DNA of 64,000 nucleotides from Humulus lupulus (GCF_963169125.1 NC_084793.1:93143071-93207070); one strand, 5' to 3'; shown: positions 11,271 to 23,866, numbered from the stretch's first letter. Notes: generated by a model not told the origin, from the sequence alone. A program made the numbers and translations.

Positions 11271-13165
11271 TGGAGCTGCATTGCGAGTTTATGCACTCAC
11301 CCAGGGTGATAAAGGAGCTGGGACTTCCAACATGGTGTCAAGTCAGCTTCCTATGGCTAATAACTCAGCATATGTATTGATGGATGTTGGTGCATCTCAT
11401 TCTTTTATTGTTGCACCCTATGTTGATAAGATAGATAGGAGGCTTGCACCCATGGAAAATTTATGTGGTGTATCCTTACCTTTGAGAGATGATATGATGG
11501 TATGGTCTTGGGTTAGAGCCATACCAGTCTAGGTAGAAGGTCGGGAGTTGACCATGGATTTTCTAGTTTTAGATTTACATGAGTATCATGTTATTTTTTG
11601 TATGGATTGGCTAACCAAATACGGGGAGGTGGTGAATTGCAAACGAAGAAAGGTGATTTTTAACCCACCTGGGGAAGAACCGCTTGTGTTCCAAGGCACA
11701 GCCCGCGAGAAGAATTTTGCTATAACCTCCATCTTGAAGGCTAGGAAATTACTGGACGGTGGATGTATCAGCTACCTGGCGAATGTAATAGACAAGGATA
11801 GGGAGTCTAAGCTAAAACCAACTGAGGTAACAGTGGTGTGCAAATTTCTGGAAGTGTATCCTGAGGATCTTCCAGGGATACCCCCAGACCGAGAAGTTGA
11901 GTTCAAAATTGAGTTAATTCTAGGAACCACACCTATTTCAAAGGCACCGTATCGGATGGAACCGGCAGAGGTCAAAGCACTGCAAGCACAATTACAAGAC
12001 TACCTGGACAAAGGATTTATATGACCAAGTCATTCTCCTTGGGGAGCCCCGGTACTATTCGTGAAAAGAAAGACGTCTTTATGAGAATGTGTATAGACTA
12101 CCACGAACTGAACAAAGTGACAATCAAGAACCGATACCCATTGCCTAGAATCAATGATTTATTCGATCAACTACAGAGAGCATTGGTATTCTAGAAGATC
12201 GATTTGAGATCCGGCTACCACCACCTGAAGGTCAAGGAATCAGATATTCCCAAGACCACATTCTAAACTCGGTATGGCCACTACGAGTTCGTGGTGATGT
12301 CTTTTGGACTCACCAATGCGCACGCGACATTCATGGATCTTATGCATAGGGTACTGGGTGAGTATCTAGAAAAATTCTGGATCGTGTTTATAGACGATAT
12401 ACTCTTATACTCGCAACACCAGGAAGAACACGCCAAGCACCTGGAACTAATCTTACAATGATTACGCGAGAAAAAGTTGTACGCCAAATTCTCCAAGTAC
12501 GAATTTTGGGTGACTCAAGTAAGTTTCCTAGGGCATGTGATGTCAGGAGACGGAATTGCAGTAGATTTAGCCAAAATCGAAGCAGTGAAACAATGGAAGG
12601 CCCCGAAGAATGCAAAAGAAGTTTGTAGTTTCTTGGGCTTGCAGGGTATTATAGGCGCTTTGTGGAAGGTTTTTCCAAAATAGTGACACCTATGACCGCA
12701 ATAACCCGAAAGAACGTCAAATTTGAGTGGACGGACAGGTGCGAGCAAGGTTTTCAAGAGCTACAGACCAGATTAACGACTACTCTCGTACTCTCTAATC
12801 CAAAGGGTACCGAGGGATATGCTATTTATTGCGAGGCATCAGGTCAAGGACTCGAAGCCGTACTAATGCAACATGGGAAAGTGATCGCGTATGCCTCTCG
12901 ACAACTGAAAATCTACGAGAGAAACTATCCAACACACGACTTGGAGTTAGCAGCGGTAATGTTCGCATTAAAAATCTGGAGACACTATCTATATGGGATC
13001 CACTTCAACATATACATGGATCACAAGAGTCTGAAATATTTCTTCACCCAGTAAGTATTAAACATGAGACAACGGAGGTGGTTAGAATTGTTCAATGATT
13101 ACAATTGCGATATACTGTACCACCCAGGCAAGGCTAATAAAGTAGCTGATGCATTGAGTCGGCAG
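11271..13165 (+). pseudogene. GY2 protease, reverse transcriptase and RNase H
   Basis: Protease: the active-site box reads DVGASHSFI (about 11375-11405), with Val where DTG or DSG is expected. RT starts near 11830 (VYPEDLPGIPPDREVEF), then [39 protein letters not shown] and the FIDD box near 12390-12402; SFLGLQG follows at about 12630. RNase H runs 12800-13160 with YCEASGQGL (first catalytic Asp replaced by Glu), [18 protein letters not shown] and DALSRQ. Stops (about 11530, 12022, 12193, 12265, 12460, 13052) and frameshifts (about 12060 and 12650) disrupt it. Solo LTR B interrupts the polyprotein right after DALSRQ. Confidence 0.9.
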
Positions 13166-15224
13166 TGTAACGCCCTGGATAACCAACACTGTTACACTGT
13201 GTATTTTAAAATAGTGCAAGACTTGCTAATCAAGTCGTTTGAAAAATAATGTGTTCCTAAAGTCAACTATCAGGTTAGGGTTAAAAGATTTTCATTGTAA
13301 ACAGTTAATTTTCATTAAAACAGATGTTTGGTACATGGGATCCCAAAAACAAGGTTTAAGTGACAATTTACAATCCTCAAAAGTTTAATACAACTAAAAT
13401 CCACTCTAATGGAAAAATACATGTTTTAGGCCTTTGTCCCTGTACTTTCTCTCGGCCGTGGCGGTCGAGCAGCTGACTATGTACACTCCACCCTCAGAGC
13501 TCTCCAACTCATGGTTGGTCCAGCTTTCCTTTGCCTTTACTTGCACCACATAGCACCCGTGAGCCAATGCCCAGCAAGAAAACCATAAACAGCAAACACA
13601 TAAACAGTAGTAGCATCCAATCAATCATAAAACAATCATTCAGAATCCCAACAGATTATAAGCATCAAGCTAGTAATAGTAAACATGTACTTCAAGAATA
13701 TATTTTAACCAACAATACATGGTCGATGCCTTTAGGCTGAGCCCTCTGTTTACTAAGCTGACCCCGACTCTGAGTCCATTGTTTATTTAGCTGACCCCGG
13801 CTCACAGTGGCCCAGTCGCGTCCAATGCGCTAATCTTCAGCCCTGGCTCCATTAGGCCATACTTTAACATTTCACATAATAATAATACAGTTACATAACA
13901 CATATCCAAATACAGGGAACCTTAGTCCCAAACACTACCACATGGGTGCAGTTTTCTTACCTCGAATTTCGAGCGAGGAATTAAGAACGGTCCTGAGCAC
14001 GACCCTTAGTCCTGAACCTTAGCGATAAACCTAGTCACAGAGTCAATGGGTAACCATAAATTTCTAATCCAATTAAATACTTAAAGAACAAATATTAGTC
14101 TCCGGGACCTCGAATTCTACTAAACTGGGTAGTAGAATTCATCCTGAGCGCCTAAGTTTGAATTCCTGAGCCTCCCCGAACCTTAAACTTCATTTCCCCT
14201 TAATTATCCATTGCGGGTCGTGACTTGCCCTTGAGGGCCGCGGCCCACCCATATTCCAGCCTCCAAAATTCATGCGGGTTGCGGTGCCTGAAGAATAGGG
14301 CCGCGACCCGAGCTCCTAAACCCAGGAAAGCCAACTCCTTTGAACATTTTTCCACGAGTCTAACCTTAAATTCCCACCCCAAACCAACAGGCAAACCTGG
14401 ATTTAAGCCCAAAATTCCCACCCTTTTGGTCCAAACATAACATCTAGCTCATGATCCCAACTTAATTCCTTTTATTTTCTAGATCTAATCCCAGCTTAGC
14501 CCCCTTGAGTTTTCCTTCTTCCAACAGCTAGTTCTTCTTAGTGTTCTAGAGAGAAAGTGAGAATGTGAGATGAAGGGAGAGAGAAAAGGCTAAGAGTTCA
14601 GAGCATTTGGGGTAGTTTCTGGCTGATCTAGACTTACCGTTGAGTTAATCCTTAACTCAAAATGACTAAACTACCCTCCTTTGGGTCACTTAGTCCTTTA
14701 GTTTGTTCTATGGGTAAAGTAGTCTCTCCTCGGTTCCAGCTAATTCCTCAATTATTCCTAACATTTATCAATTAATCTCGTCAAGTTCAATAAATTACCA
14801 TATGCTCATTCGTTGCCCAATAAATCCCAAAATATTCTCTAAATTTCCAAAAATACCCCTAGGCTCCCCCCGAGCCGGGTATTAAACCCTGCTGTGACTA
14901 TTTCGCTAACTCGCTCACTAGGACCATCTCGAGCCATATACTGCAAATATATCCACATAATAATGCGGTCTAAACCATATATCCCAAAATCACATTTATG
15001 CCCTTAACGGGCCAAAATTACAAATATGCCCTTAAAAGCTATAAAGGGCCCACATGCATATCTAATACTCATAAACATGCATATAATATATTCATATAAT
15101 CATATTAATCATGGATGCCACATAGTCTTGCATTTAACCAATTAAACACACATATAAACCAATTATGTCCTCCAAGCACGCTAATCAAGGCACTAAGTCC
15201 TATTAGCAATTTTGGGTTGTTACA
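13166..15224 (-). repeat. Solo LTR B (Tekay-type, minus orientation), TSD GGCAG
   Basis: A 2059-bp LTR with TGTAACGCCC at its left end and GGTTGTTACA at its right, flanked by GGCAG (13161-13165, 15225-15229). Read on the minus strand it opens TGTAACAACCCAAAATTGC, the usual Tekay form, and the conserved TTGCTGGGC-GGCTCA block is on the minus strand near 13560-13584. It carries paired GC-rich palindromic words (GGGCCGCGGCCC, GGGCCGCGACCC) at about 14230-14315. No internal domain or gene remains. Confidence 0.92.
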
Positions 15225-16487
15225 GGCAGCCAATGGCTTATGTAATTTCAGTTAAAGATATACCCCAAGAACTACAAATAGATATCTCCAAATTGGATTT
15301 GGAGATAGTATTGGGAATATTGGCAAAGTTATCTATGCAACCCACGACCATGGAAGAAATCCAAGGGGGACAGCTCACAGATCTGTGGATCCAATGACTG
15401 GTGCATGGGACTACGAAAGACATGCAGCCAGGGTTTCACATCTTGGAGGATGGAGTGTTGGGTTTCAAGGGTAGATTATGCGTACCTGATGATAAGGAGA
15501 TCATGAAACAAATCTTTTATGAGGCTCATAATACTCCTTACGCTATGCACCCAAGAACCACTAAGATGTATTAAGATCTCAAAAGATACATTTAGTGGGT
15601 AGGAATGAAGAGAGATGTAGCAGAGTACATGGCACACTATTTGACGTATCAACAAACCAAGGCGAATCATCAGCGACCCGTAGGGTTATTACACCAGCTA
15701 GAGATCCCTGAGTGGAAATGGGAAATGGTCAGCATGGACTTTGTTACTGGGTTACCACACACTCCGAAGGGGCGTGATGCAATATGGGTTATCGTGGATT
15801 GACTGACAAAATCCGCTCATTTCTTACCCATTAAGACAACAGACGGTGCTGATAAGTTGGCAGACTTATACATTGCTAAGATATTGTGATTACATGGGGT
15901 TCCCATCTCTATAGTGTCTGATCATGGCGGACGATTTACATCAGTGTTTTGGAAGAGAATGCAAATTGGATTGGGAACTAAACTCAAGTTTAGTACTACT
16001 TTCCACCCATAGATGGATGGCCAAAGCGAATTAAAAATTCAGACCTTGGAAGATATGTTGAGAGCTTGCGTGCTAGATTTTCAAGGTTTGTGGAGTGTAA
16101 AAGTTCCATTAATTGAGTTCTTTTACAATAATAACTATCATGACTCGATAAACATGGATCCGTATGAGGCACTATATGGAAGAAAGTGTCAATATCCAAT
16201 CCACTGGCATGTGACTGGTGAGAGGAAATTCTTGGGATCAAAAGAGGTGGACCAAGCTATGGAGGACATTATGTTGAATCGTCAAAGGCTACCGACCTCT
16301 ATAGATCGCCAACGTAAGTATGCTGATCGTCGACAGAGACCTTTAGAATTTGAAGTTGGGGACAAGGTATTGTTAAAGATTGCTCCACTGAGAGGAGATA
16401 TGAGGTTCGAGAAAAAGGGCAAGTTGAGCCCTAGATACATAGGACTGTTTGAGGTTCTGGAACACATTGGAAAGGCGGTTTACAGAC
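15225..16487 (+). pseudogene. GY2 integrase (3' end deleted)
   Basis: The polyprotein resumes after solo LTR B. The zinc region is degraded (EAHNTPYAMHP at about 15520, YLTYQQTKANHQRP at about 15640, both Cys of the usual CLTCQ replaced by Tyr). The core has MDFVTGLPHTPKGRD (about 15735), [14 protein letters not shown] (about 15915) and TLEDMLRACVLDF (about 16045), then the GPY/F-type region LSPRYIGLFEVLEHIGKAVYRL near 16420-16487. At VYRL the coding sequence runs straight into LTR sequence, so the last part of the protein, the polypurine tract and the LTR start are gone. Stops lie at about 15395, 15571, 15594, 15799, 15886 and 16009. Confidence 0.9.
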
Positions 16488-17093
16488 TAGGATCTCAAGG
16501 ATTTAGCACTTTGGTGATCAAGTAAAAGCAAGGTAAAAGATCTTGGTAGTTTGCATGTTTTGTCCCTCATCAAAGTCTTTCTACCCTAACTCTCTCTTAA
16601 AAATATGTATGTGGGACTTTGGGGCTATATTTGAGAGTGTAAAGCACAAGGGGGAGTTTGAGAAGCTAAAGAAAACACATCTCCAAGCTAGAACTATCAA
16701 AGGTAGAAATTTATGGTTGTTCTTGAGTTTTGTGATTTATGTTGGTAAATCTGGTTATATAGGTTATTTTAATAGTTTTTGGATTTTATTTTATACTTAA
16801 GATTGATATTGTGTGATTTGATGATTTGCATGAATGCATGTGGCTAGGGTTATGCTACAAATATTTATTGTTGTTAGGTTGTGTAAAAATGCATGCTGTC
16901 AAAATTACATGGTCTAGCTTCCGACGGGTCAGATCGCACTCCACTACCTCTGTTTGTAAAAGATATTTATGTAGTTGCATATTTCTTTGTGATTACTTGA
17001 TGATAGGCTTTTGATAATCGTTAAAATGTATTTTTAAACCCAAGTTATGCACTTTTTGGCATTGTTATGCAAATTTGTAAAATTCTGGGCAGC

Positions 17094-17482
17094 ATGCACT
17101 GCCTAGATTGTTTTGGCTTTTTAACGGGTTTTACTAATAAAAAAGCTATGAAATTTAATAGGGTATTATTTTAAACATGTATAAGGTTCACTATAAAATT
17201 TTAGAGGAAAATATGTAATGGTATAAGAGATATAATTTTTCAAAGTTTTCCCTCGAATATGGAAACAAAACATCTGGGCAGCAAGCACTGCCCAGATTGC
17301 TTTAAATACTTTGATGGGTTCTATTTCTCTAAAAATTATGAAATTTTTAAGGAAGCTAATTAAGACATGTAAAAATAATCCTAAATTTTTTTAGAAAAAA
17401 CTAGGCTACGGTGTAAGAGAAATAAATTTCCAAAGTACCTTAAAATCTGGGAAAAACTTCTGGGCAGCAGGCACTGCCCAGA
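17094..17482 (+). repeat. About 180-bp subrepeats with hairpin (3' LTR)
   Basis: Hairpin cores at 17094-17117, 17273-17296 and 17459-17482, spaced 179 and 186 bp. The second and third have perfect 9-bp arms, TCTGGGCAG and CTGCCCAGA, around a 6-base loop. Confidence 0.8.
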
Positions 17483-18679
17483 TTGCTTTAAATATTTGAA
17501 TGGGTTTTGCCATCCCAAAAATTATGAAATTTTGAGGGGAATTAGTAAATATGTTTATCAGGATCCCTGAAAAATTGTATAAAAATGTGTCACGGTTTAA
17601 GAAAAATTATTTTTCTAAGTTTTCCCCAAAATCTGAAAAGTAGTAATTTTGAACCTTAACAAAAAATGATTTTGGGAGGTTAGTTCTCTTAACCTAAAAC
17701 AAGTTTTGACGTGAGGCTTTTTCCTAGTACCCATCCTTATTACAAAGAATACGTGAACGATAGTTTAAGGGTTTTGGTTAAAAACTCAATTGAGGGAAAA
17801 AGCTTGAAAACGAGACTTTATCGCTTTAAGACATATAATGAAATTAAAGTTTTGGAAATGAGAAGAAATAACCCTTTGCAAAGGTAACTAAGTATTTGGA
17901 GATTTAACCAATCCCAAATTAGCTTGAGCTAATTTAAAAGTTTATTTTTACCATTTTATAAGTCCAATTGCCTTTCTTTTCAAAAATAACATAAAAAGAG
18001 ATCCTAGGTTATGGATAAAAATGGTAAAAATAGGAGTTTGGGTTAGAACCTTTAAAAGAATGGGATAACATTGTTAGATATTGTTTGTAAAGGGTAAAAA
18101 TGCGGTATCTTGGTAAATGATAGAAAACGGTAAACTTTCGTAAAAGGACGACAAGTTGGTATTTTTCTAAAGTTTTGAGTTGAGTAGAACTCGTTTTTCC
18201 TAAAACCAAAATACGAATTATCCAATAAGAGAGTTCTTTAGTTAAAGAATATAAAGATGCACGGCATGGAGAACGAGTTGTGGTGAGGCCTATTTTCTCA
18301 TGATATTGTAAAGATTGAAACGAAATACGGTCTTATACACTATAAGATAAGAGGCTATAGTATAGAGTCTCTAAAAGAACTTTATTGCATGTAGCTATCG
18401 TAGAATATTAGCTATAAGAGTATGTCATAGTTTAATCCAAGTACACTGTATTAATTGGAGTAACCGCAAAAGGAAAAACGAATAGCGGTGTTAAATATCC
18501 AGTTGGGAACTAAGGACTCCAAGTAAATTAGCCTTTCTCTTTCTTGACTACAACATGAATATACTAGTGTGTGCTTGTAGTAGTAGATTACACTATTTTT
18601 GTTCGGGTCGTTAAGACTAGGGTATGCTTAATGCCTACCTTTGCAATGCTTATGCATTCTACGGCTTATTGGCAAGTGA

Positions 18680-18934
18680 GTTGGGGTTGAGCCAAGACTA
18701 GGTAAAATATAGTCCGGGTTGTAGCCGGGACATGGAAAAATTATAGTCTGGGTTGGAGCCAGAACATGGTGAAATTATAGTCCGGGATGGAGCCAGGACA
18801 TGGTGAAATTATAGTCCGGGTTGGAGCCAGGACATGTTGAAATTATAGCCCAGGTTTGAGCCAGGACATGGTGAAATTATCATCCGGGTTGGAGCCAGGA
18901 CATGGTAAAATTATAGTCTGGGTTGGAGCCAGGA
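18680..18934 (+). repeat. 34-bp tandem array, left part (3' LTR)
   Basis: About seven to eight units of the same 34-bp repeat as in the 5' LTR, interrupted by solo LTR C at CAGGA (18930-18934). Confidence 0.88.
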
Positions 18935-21900
18935 TGTAATGCCCTGGTTACCCCAGAACAGTTACGGTGATCGGTGAACCGGAAATTTGACTCGCTACCC
19001 GAGTCCTTTGGTTAAAAACGTGTTCTAAGTGTTATTAACAGGTTAAGGTGAAAACAATAAAGAGGAAAGGATATATTTTATTAAATACATAAACTACTCA
19101 TGAGCTATTCAAAACATTTACAAGTTGTTCATTATACAAAATGGCCACTACTATTTCAAAATACATAACCCCGCCGACCTAAGTGGCAAAAATAGGGTAA
19201 ACCCCCTAGCCCTCTGAGAACTCCTTGGCCGTGGTGGTCAAGCGGCCGCGTAGTACACATCACCACCTAAGCTCTCCACTCAAGGCTGGGTGAGCTTTTC
19301 TTTCCCTTTACCTGCACCACATAGCACCCATGAGCTAAGGCCCAGCAAGAAAATACAATATAGCATGATATAATGTCAACAATGATCATAATAATCACTC
19401 AGGACTATCAGTCCAAAACAGATAGGTGAAAATCGTAAAAGTCACTAAGATGGGGACAGTTCCCTTTAGCCTTGTGATGATAGGGTCACTAGGGCTTAAC
19501 AGGTAAGTGAACCTTTCATTAGCTTAACCAGGATAGGTGCATGGTGACTGGTCAACAACATAACCTTCCTCATGACCATAGAGTCATAACCTTGGAACAT
19601 CGTTCCCTAGCCATGTGACAAGCAGTCACCTGGGCCTTATGCCCTGGCTCTCAGTAACTAGTCTTAGACTAGCCAAGCGCTTATGAGTTCATCTACCTTA
19701 GGGTTGGTCCAGTGTTAATGCCTTAGAGCCATTCAACACTGATATCGATTAGATCTAATCTTCATTTGGCCCTGCGTTCAAAACGCTTATGCCGTTTCTG
19801 ACTCTTAGGTCAGTGTCCCTGACTAGTCAGTGCCATATACAAGTAATCGACATTCACTAGCATTTAATATGCAATCCATGTCCACATATATCAACCAACA
19901 TGCCTCAATAACAATCACGCATGTCATATATACACAAGGTGCAGTTTTCTTACCTCAGGTTCGAGCGAGAAATATAATAAGGACGGCCCCTGAGAACGAT
20001 CGATCTTTTGGTTCCTTAGCGGTTACCTAGTCACAGCCAATTATAACTTTCCATTAATGAGAATCAACATCCTTTACCTGCACCACATAGCACCCATGAG
20101 CCGAGGCCCAGCAAGAAAATACAATATAGCATGATATAATGTCAACAATGATCATAATAATCATTCAGGACTATCAATCCAAAACAGATAGGTGACGATC
20201 GCAAAAGTCACTAAGATGGGGACAGTTCCCTTTAGCCTTATGATGATAGGGTCACCGGGGCTTAACAGTTAAGTGAACCTTTCATTAGCTTAACCAGGAT
20301 AAGTGCATGGTGACTGGTCACCAACATAACCTACCTCATGACCATAGAGTCATAACCTTGGAACATCGTTCCCTAGCCATGTGACAAGCAGTCACCTGGG
20401 CCTTATGCCCTGGCTCTCAGTAACTAGTCTTAGACTAGCCAAGCGCTTATGGGTTCATCTACCTTAGGGTTGGTCCAGTGTTAATGCCTTAGAGCCATTC
20501 AACACTGATATCGATTAGATCTAATCTTCATTTGGCCCTGCGTTCAAAACGCTTATGCCGTTTCTGACTCTTAGGTCAGTGTCCCTGACTAGTCAGTGCC
20601 ATATACAAGTAATCGACATTCACTAGCATTTAATATGCAATCCATGTCCACATATATCAACCAACATGCCTCAATAACAATCACGCATGTCATATATACA
20701 CAGGGTGCAGTTTTCTTACCTCAGGTTCGAGCGAGAAATATAATAAGGACGGCCCCTGAGAACGATCGATCTTTTGGTTCCTTAGTGGTTACCTAGTCAC
20801 AGCCAATTATAACTTCCATTAATGAGAATCAACATGGATAGGGTCTTAACCTAAGCACCACTCTTGGGACCTCGAAACATGCCCACACGATGAGTAGATT
20901 CGATCCCGGGCCTTAAGGATTGAAACCCCAAGTAAAAAACCCTTAAAAACACTCAAAACGGGACTTTGAAGGAACAGTGTAGCGCTACAGCGCTGACCCC
21001 TAGCGCCCCAGCGCTATTCTCAGAACCCCCAACATGCCCATTTGCCTCCTGAGTAGCGCTGTAGCGCCCTAGGGTGGGCGCTATAGCGCTACCTCCAGAC
21101 CAGAACTCCCCTGAACCGACCTTCTTCATCTCCTTCGATTCCCACCTGATTCCAAAGCTTCCAAAACCTATTTTTGATGCCAAATGAACCCAAAAACCAT
21201 CTCAACATATCCCAAACATCCCAACCATAGGAACCCTAGCCAAAACTCCCAACAAGACCAAGATCTCAAACTAGATATCACAACTGCAAAATAGAACGAA
21301 AACAGGGCAAACCAAATAATTCCATGGTTAGAAACTTACCCAAAGTTCAGCTTATGATGCTCTTCAAGGGTGGAACACTCTCCCAAACTCCCAAGGCTTG
21401 CTTCCCAAGCTTGAATCCTCAAGAATGATTCAAAAATCTCAAAGAAAGATGAAGAAAAGAAGGTATTGGAGAAGCTTAGAAACTTGCTCTGTTTTCTACC
21501 TCTTTCTCAGCCAACAATGGTTATATCTATCCTAGGGATGAAATGACCATTTTACCCCTAGGTCAATTTAAAGTTTCTAAAGGCTCCCAAGGGAAAAATT
21601 GGTATTTCCCACCTATCTCGTTAATCATAATTAACGCTCTCCAATTCCCACTATTCTCAATAATCTCAAACACCAATAATTCATATCCCGTTACCCTTTA
21701 ACTCCCGGTAACGCTCCAATCATTAAAATCACCCCGAGACTCAACCCGAGTCCCGAACTTAAACCTGTTATGACTAGACCGCTAATCGATAATCTAAGAC
21801 TGTCTCATGCCGAATAGCTCGAACCAGCCCACATTATAATGTGGTCTCAACACATATCACTGATATGCATACAAATATAAAATTATACCCTCAACGGGCC

Positions 21901-22080
21901 AAATTACCATCACACCCCTGTAATTAAAATGTGGACCCACATGCATGCATTTAACATCATATCATAATATAATTCACATATACATGCATAATATCATTTA
22001 ATGGAATAATTAAACAAGTATGGACCTCCCGGCCTACTAATCCTGCCATTAAACCACATCGGAGAATTCGGGGCATTACA
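18935..22080 (-). repeat. Solo LTR C (Tekay-type, minus orientation), TSD CAGGA
   Basis: A 3146-bp LTR, TGTAATGCCC...GGGGCATTACA as written, flanked by CAGGA (18930-18934, 22081-22085). The conserved TTGCTGGGC-GGCTCA block reads on the minus strand, twice, because of an internal 766-bp duplication. Paired AGCGCT palindromes lie at 20979-21092. No coding region is supported; the identical 66-codon frames at 19830 and 20596 merely reflect the duplication. Confidence 0.92.
19305..20835 (-). repeat. Tandem duplication of about 766 bp inside solo LTR C
   Basis: Copies 19305-20070 and 20071-20835 both begin CCTTTACCTGCACCACATAG and end GAGAATCAACAT. They differ by only a handful of substitutions and one base of length, so the duplication is much younger than the LTR pairs in this window. 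Confidence 0.93.
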
Positions 22081-22190
22081 CAGGATATGGTAAGATAAAG
22101 TCCAGATTGGAGCCAGGACATGGTGAGATAGTCCGAGTTAGATCCAGGACGTTAAGAGGCAATCCAGGTTGGAGCCAGGATCCTTTATGT
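22081..22190 (+). repeat. 34-bp tandem array, right part (3' LTR)
   Basis: After the CAGGA duplication the array continues for about three degenerate units. Unique 3' LTR sequence then runs to 22780. Confidence 0.82.
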
Positions 22191-22780
22191 TTGTTGAGTT
22201 GATAAAATTGTGTAATTATATATATCTCGAATGTTCTGAGATTTTTTGAGTGCAAATTATCATGATATGTGTAACGTTGGTTGTTAGGTACAATCAAAGT
22301 ACTGGATTCTGTTTTGGCTATTGTTTGAGAATTGTATGATAGGTTTGAAACTTATCCAATACCCTAATGATTGGTAGAGATATCTACTTTAGGTCAACCC
22401 ATTACTGGGTTTTAGTATATTTGTGTGTAAGGTTATTCTTACTAAGTATTTTCGCGTACCTAGTTGTTTCATGTTGTAGGTAAGTGCAAAAGCAAAGTGG
22501 AGCAGTGAGCGCTGAAGTCTGCTTATGGATATGTACATGTGGCTGACCTGGGGAGGTTTTTGATGGATCACCATTTTGAAATGAAAAGGTTATTTCATTT
22601 GGGATAATTGTTTTGTTATAACTCTGTGGAAGAGTAGTTGTATTTCTATTTGCTAAACTAAAAGTATGTGCACATGACCTTTTTAAAAGTTTTTTTATAT
22701 GGATTTTCGGTACAATGCGTTATAAGTAAAAAGTTTAAATTTCTGCATGATTTTGGTCTTGTATGTTTTAAGGGTCGTCA

Positions 22781-23866
22781 TATTATAGGTCCATGGTCCC
22801 CGAGTCGCATTTGTCCTACACTGTCAAGGGTAAGGATGTCACAAAGAAGATTAATAGAAAAAATGTCTAAATTGCAAAGGAATTAACTTCCCTGGGCAAG
22901 GAGAGATAATTATGTGATAATTATGGGAAATTGAATAATTGTGACTTAATTAATTAACTAATTAGTTTTTATTTGAAAACTTTATATTAGTTAAAATAAA
23001 TATCAACCACGTTTGGATTAATATTTGGGAGAGTTTAATTATTATATTAATATAAGATAATTATTTAAAGTTGATAATTTTTAAGATAATGTTAATTTTG
23101 AATTAACTAATATTTATTTTGGGAATAAATATGTTGTCTTAAAATTAATTAAACAAACAAATGAGAAAATCAATGATAGCAATAAGTGGCACACGCCACT
23201 CACTGTGTTAGACAGTGAGTGGCACCACACACAGTGTGCCACATCCCAGGGATTTGAATTTTAAATTTTAAATTAATTTTGTTTATTTAATTATTTAAAA
23301 ATTTATTTTTTAATATGATTTGAAATTAAATAATTAATTGGTTATAACTAATTAGTTTTAATTTAATTAAATAAAGAATATTAAAATAGTTTTAATTATC
23401 TTTATAAATCATAAAAGAAATGATTTTTTTCTAAGTCAGTTGTTTCAAGGTTATCAGACTCTCTCAAAGAAAAGAAACGATAGAATTTCTATGCTGAAAT
23501 TCTAGAAGTTTCTATAGTCTTTTCTCTTATCAAATCTCTCTTGATCTCATGTGCTGAGTACATCTAGAGAGCCTAAAATCAACTTGTGAATCCTACGTGC
23601 CCACACATATCCTTGTGTGTTAGAGGAAAGACTTGGAAGGCTAAGGTGTGAGCTTTCATAAGGATAGGAATATCGTTGATTTTTAATAAAAGATTCAATG
23701 ACACTTGATAGGCTACGAGAGGTAATCTCTAAATCCTTGTATGTGTTAATTTAATATATGTATATATATATATATGTGTATGATCTTGGCTGATATTAAT
23801 AATTTTTAAAATCCCCTCCCCTACCTTCCAATGCGTATTTTGATATTTTTCTATTTATTACCAACA
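22781..23866 (+). repeat. CO1 5' LTR (left end displaced by GY1/GY2)
   Basis: AT-rich sequence ending TATTACCAACA, then a primer-binding-site-like sequence, as in copia LTRs. It holds a strong nested inverted repeat (23186-23242) and a (TA)n run (23757-23776). No TATA box can be chosen with confidence among the AT-rich sequence. Confidence 0.72.
23186..23242. repeat. Nested inverted repeat in CO1 LTR
   Basis: Inner arms GCCACTCACTGT and ACAGTGAGTGGC (12 bp, perfect) flank the 5-base loop GTTAG. Outer arms GTGGCACAC and GTGTGCCAC (9 bp, perfect) enclose them, with extra bases on the right side. Confidence 0.9.

Larger units (their letters stand above)
3871..22780 (+). mobile_element. GY2: Ty3/gypsy Tekay-like element with nested solo LTRs
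   Basis: A structurally traceable element: TSD TATTA on both sides (3866-3870, 22781-22785), LTR termini TGCATG...GGGTCGTCA, a primer-binding site for initiator tRNA-Met at 9049, then gag, protease, RT, RNase H and integrase. Three later solo LTRs (A in the 5' LTR, B between RNase H and integrase, C in the 3' LTR) inflate it to about 18.9 kb. The coding regions carry many stops and frameshifts. A deletion fuses the integrase 3' end to the inside of the 3' LTR at about 16488, removing the polypurine tract and the first roughly 73 bp of that LTR. Confidence 0.9.
16488..22780 (+). repeat. GY2 3' LTR, 5'-truncated, with nested solo LTR C
   Basis: It matches the 5' LTR from TAGGATCTCAAGGATTTAG onward, lacking about the first 73 bp. 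It contains the hairpin subrepeats, the 34-bp array and the terminal GGGTCGTCA followed by TSD TATTA. Net length without solo LTR C is about 3.14 kb. Differences from the 5' LTR are frequent, with many small indels, so the insertion is old. Confidence 0.88.

Noticed and set aside
19830..20796. Two almost identical 66-codon frames suggesting a duplicated gene
   Set aside because: They lie in a duplicated, non-coding LTR segment, and in a solo LTR of minus orientation.
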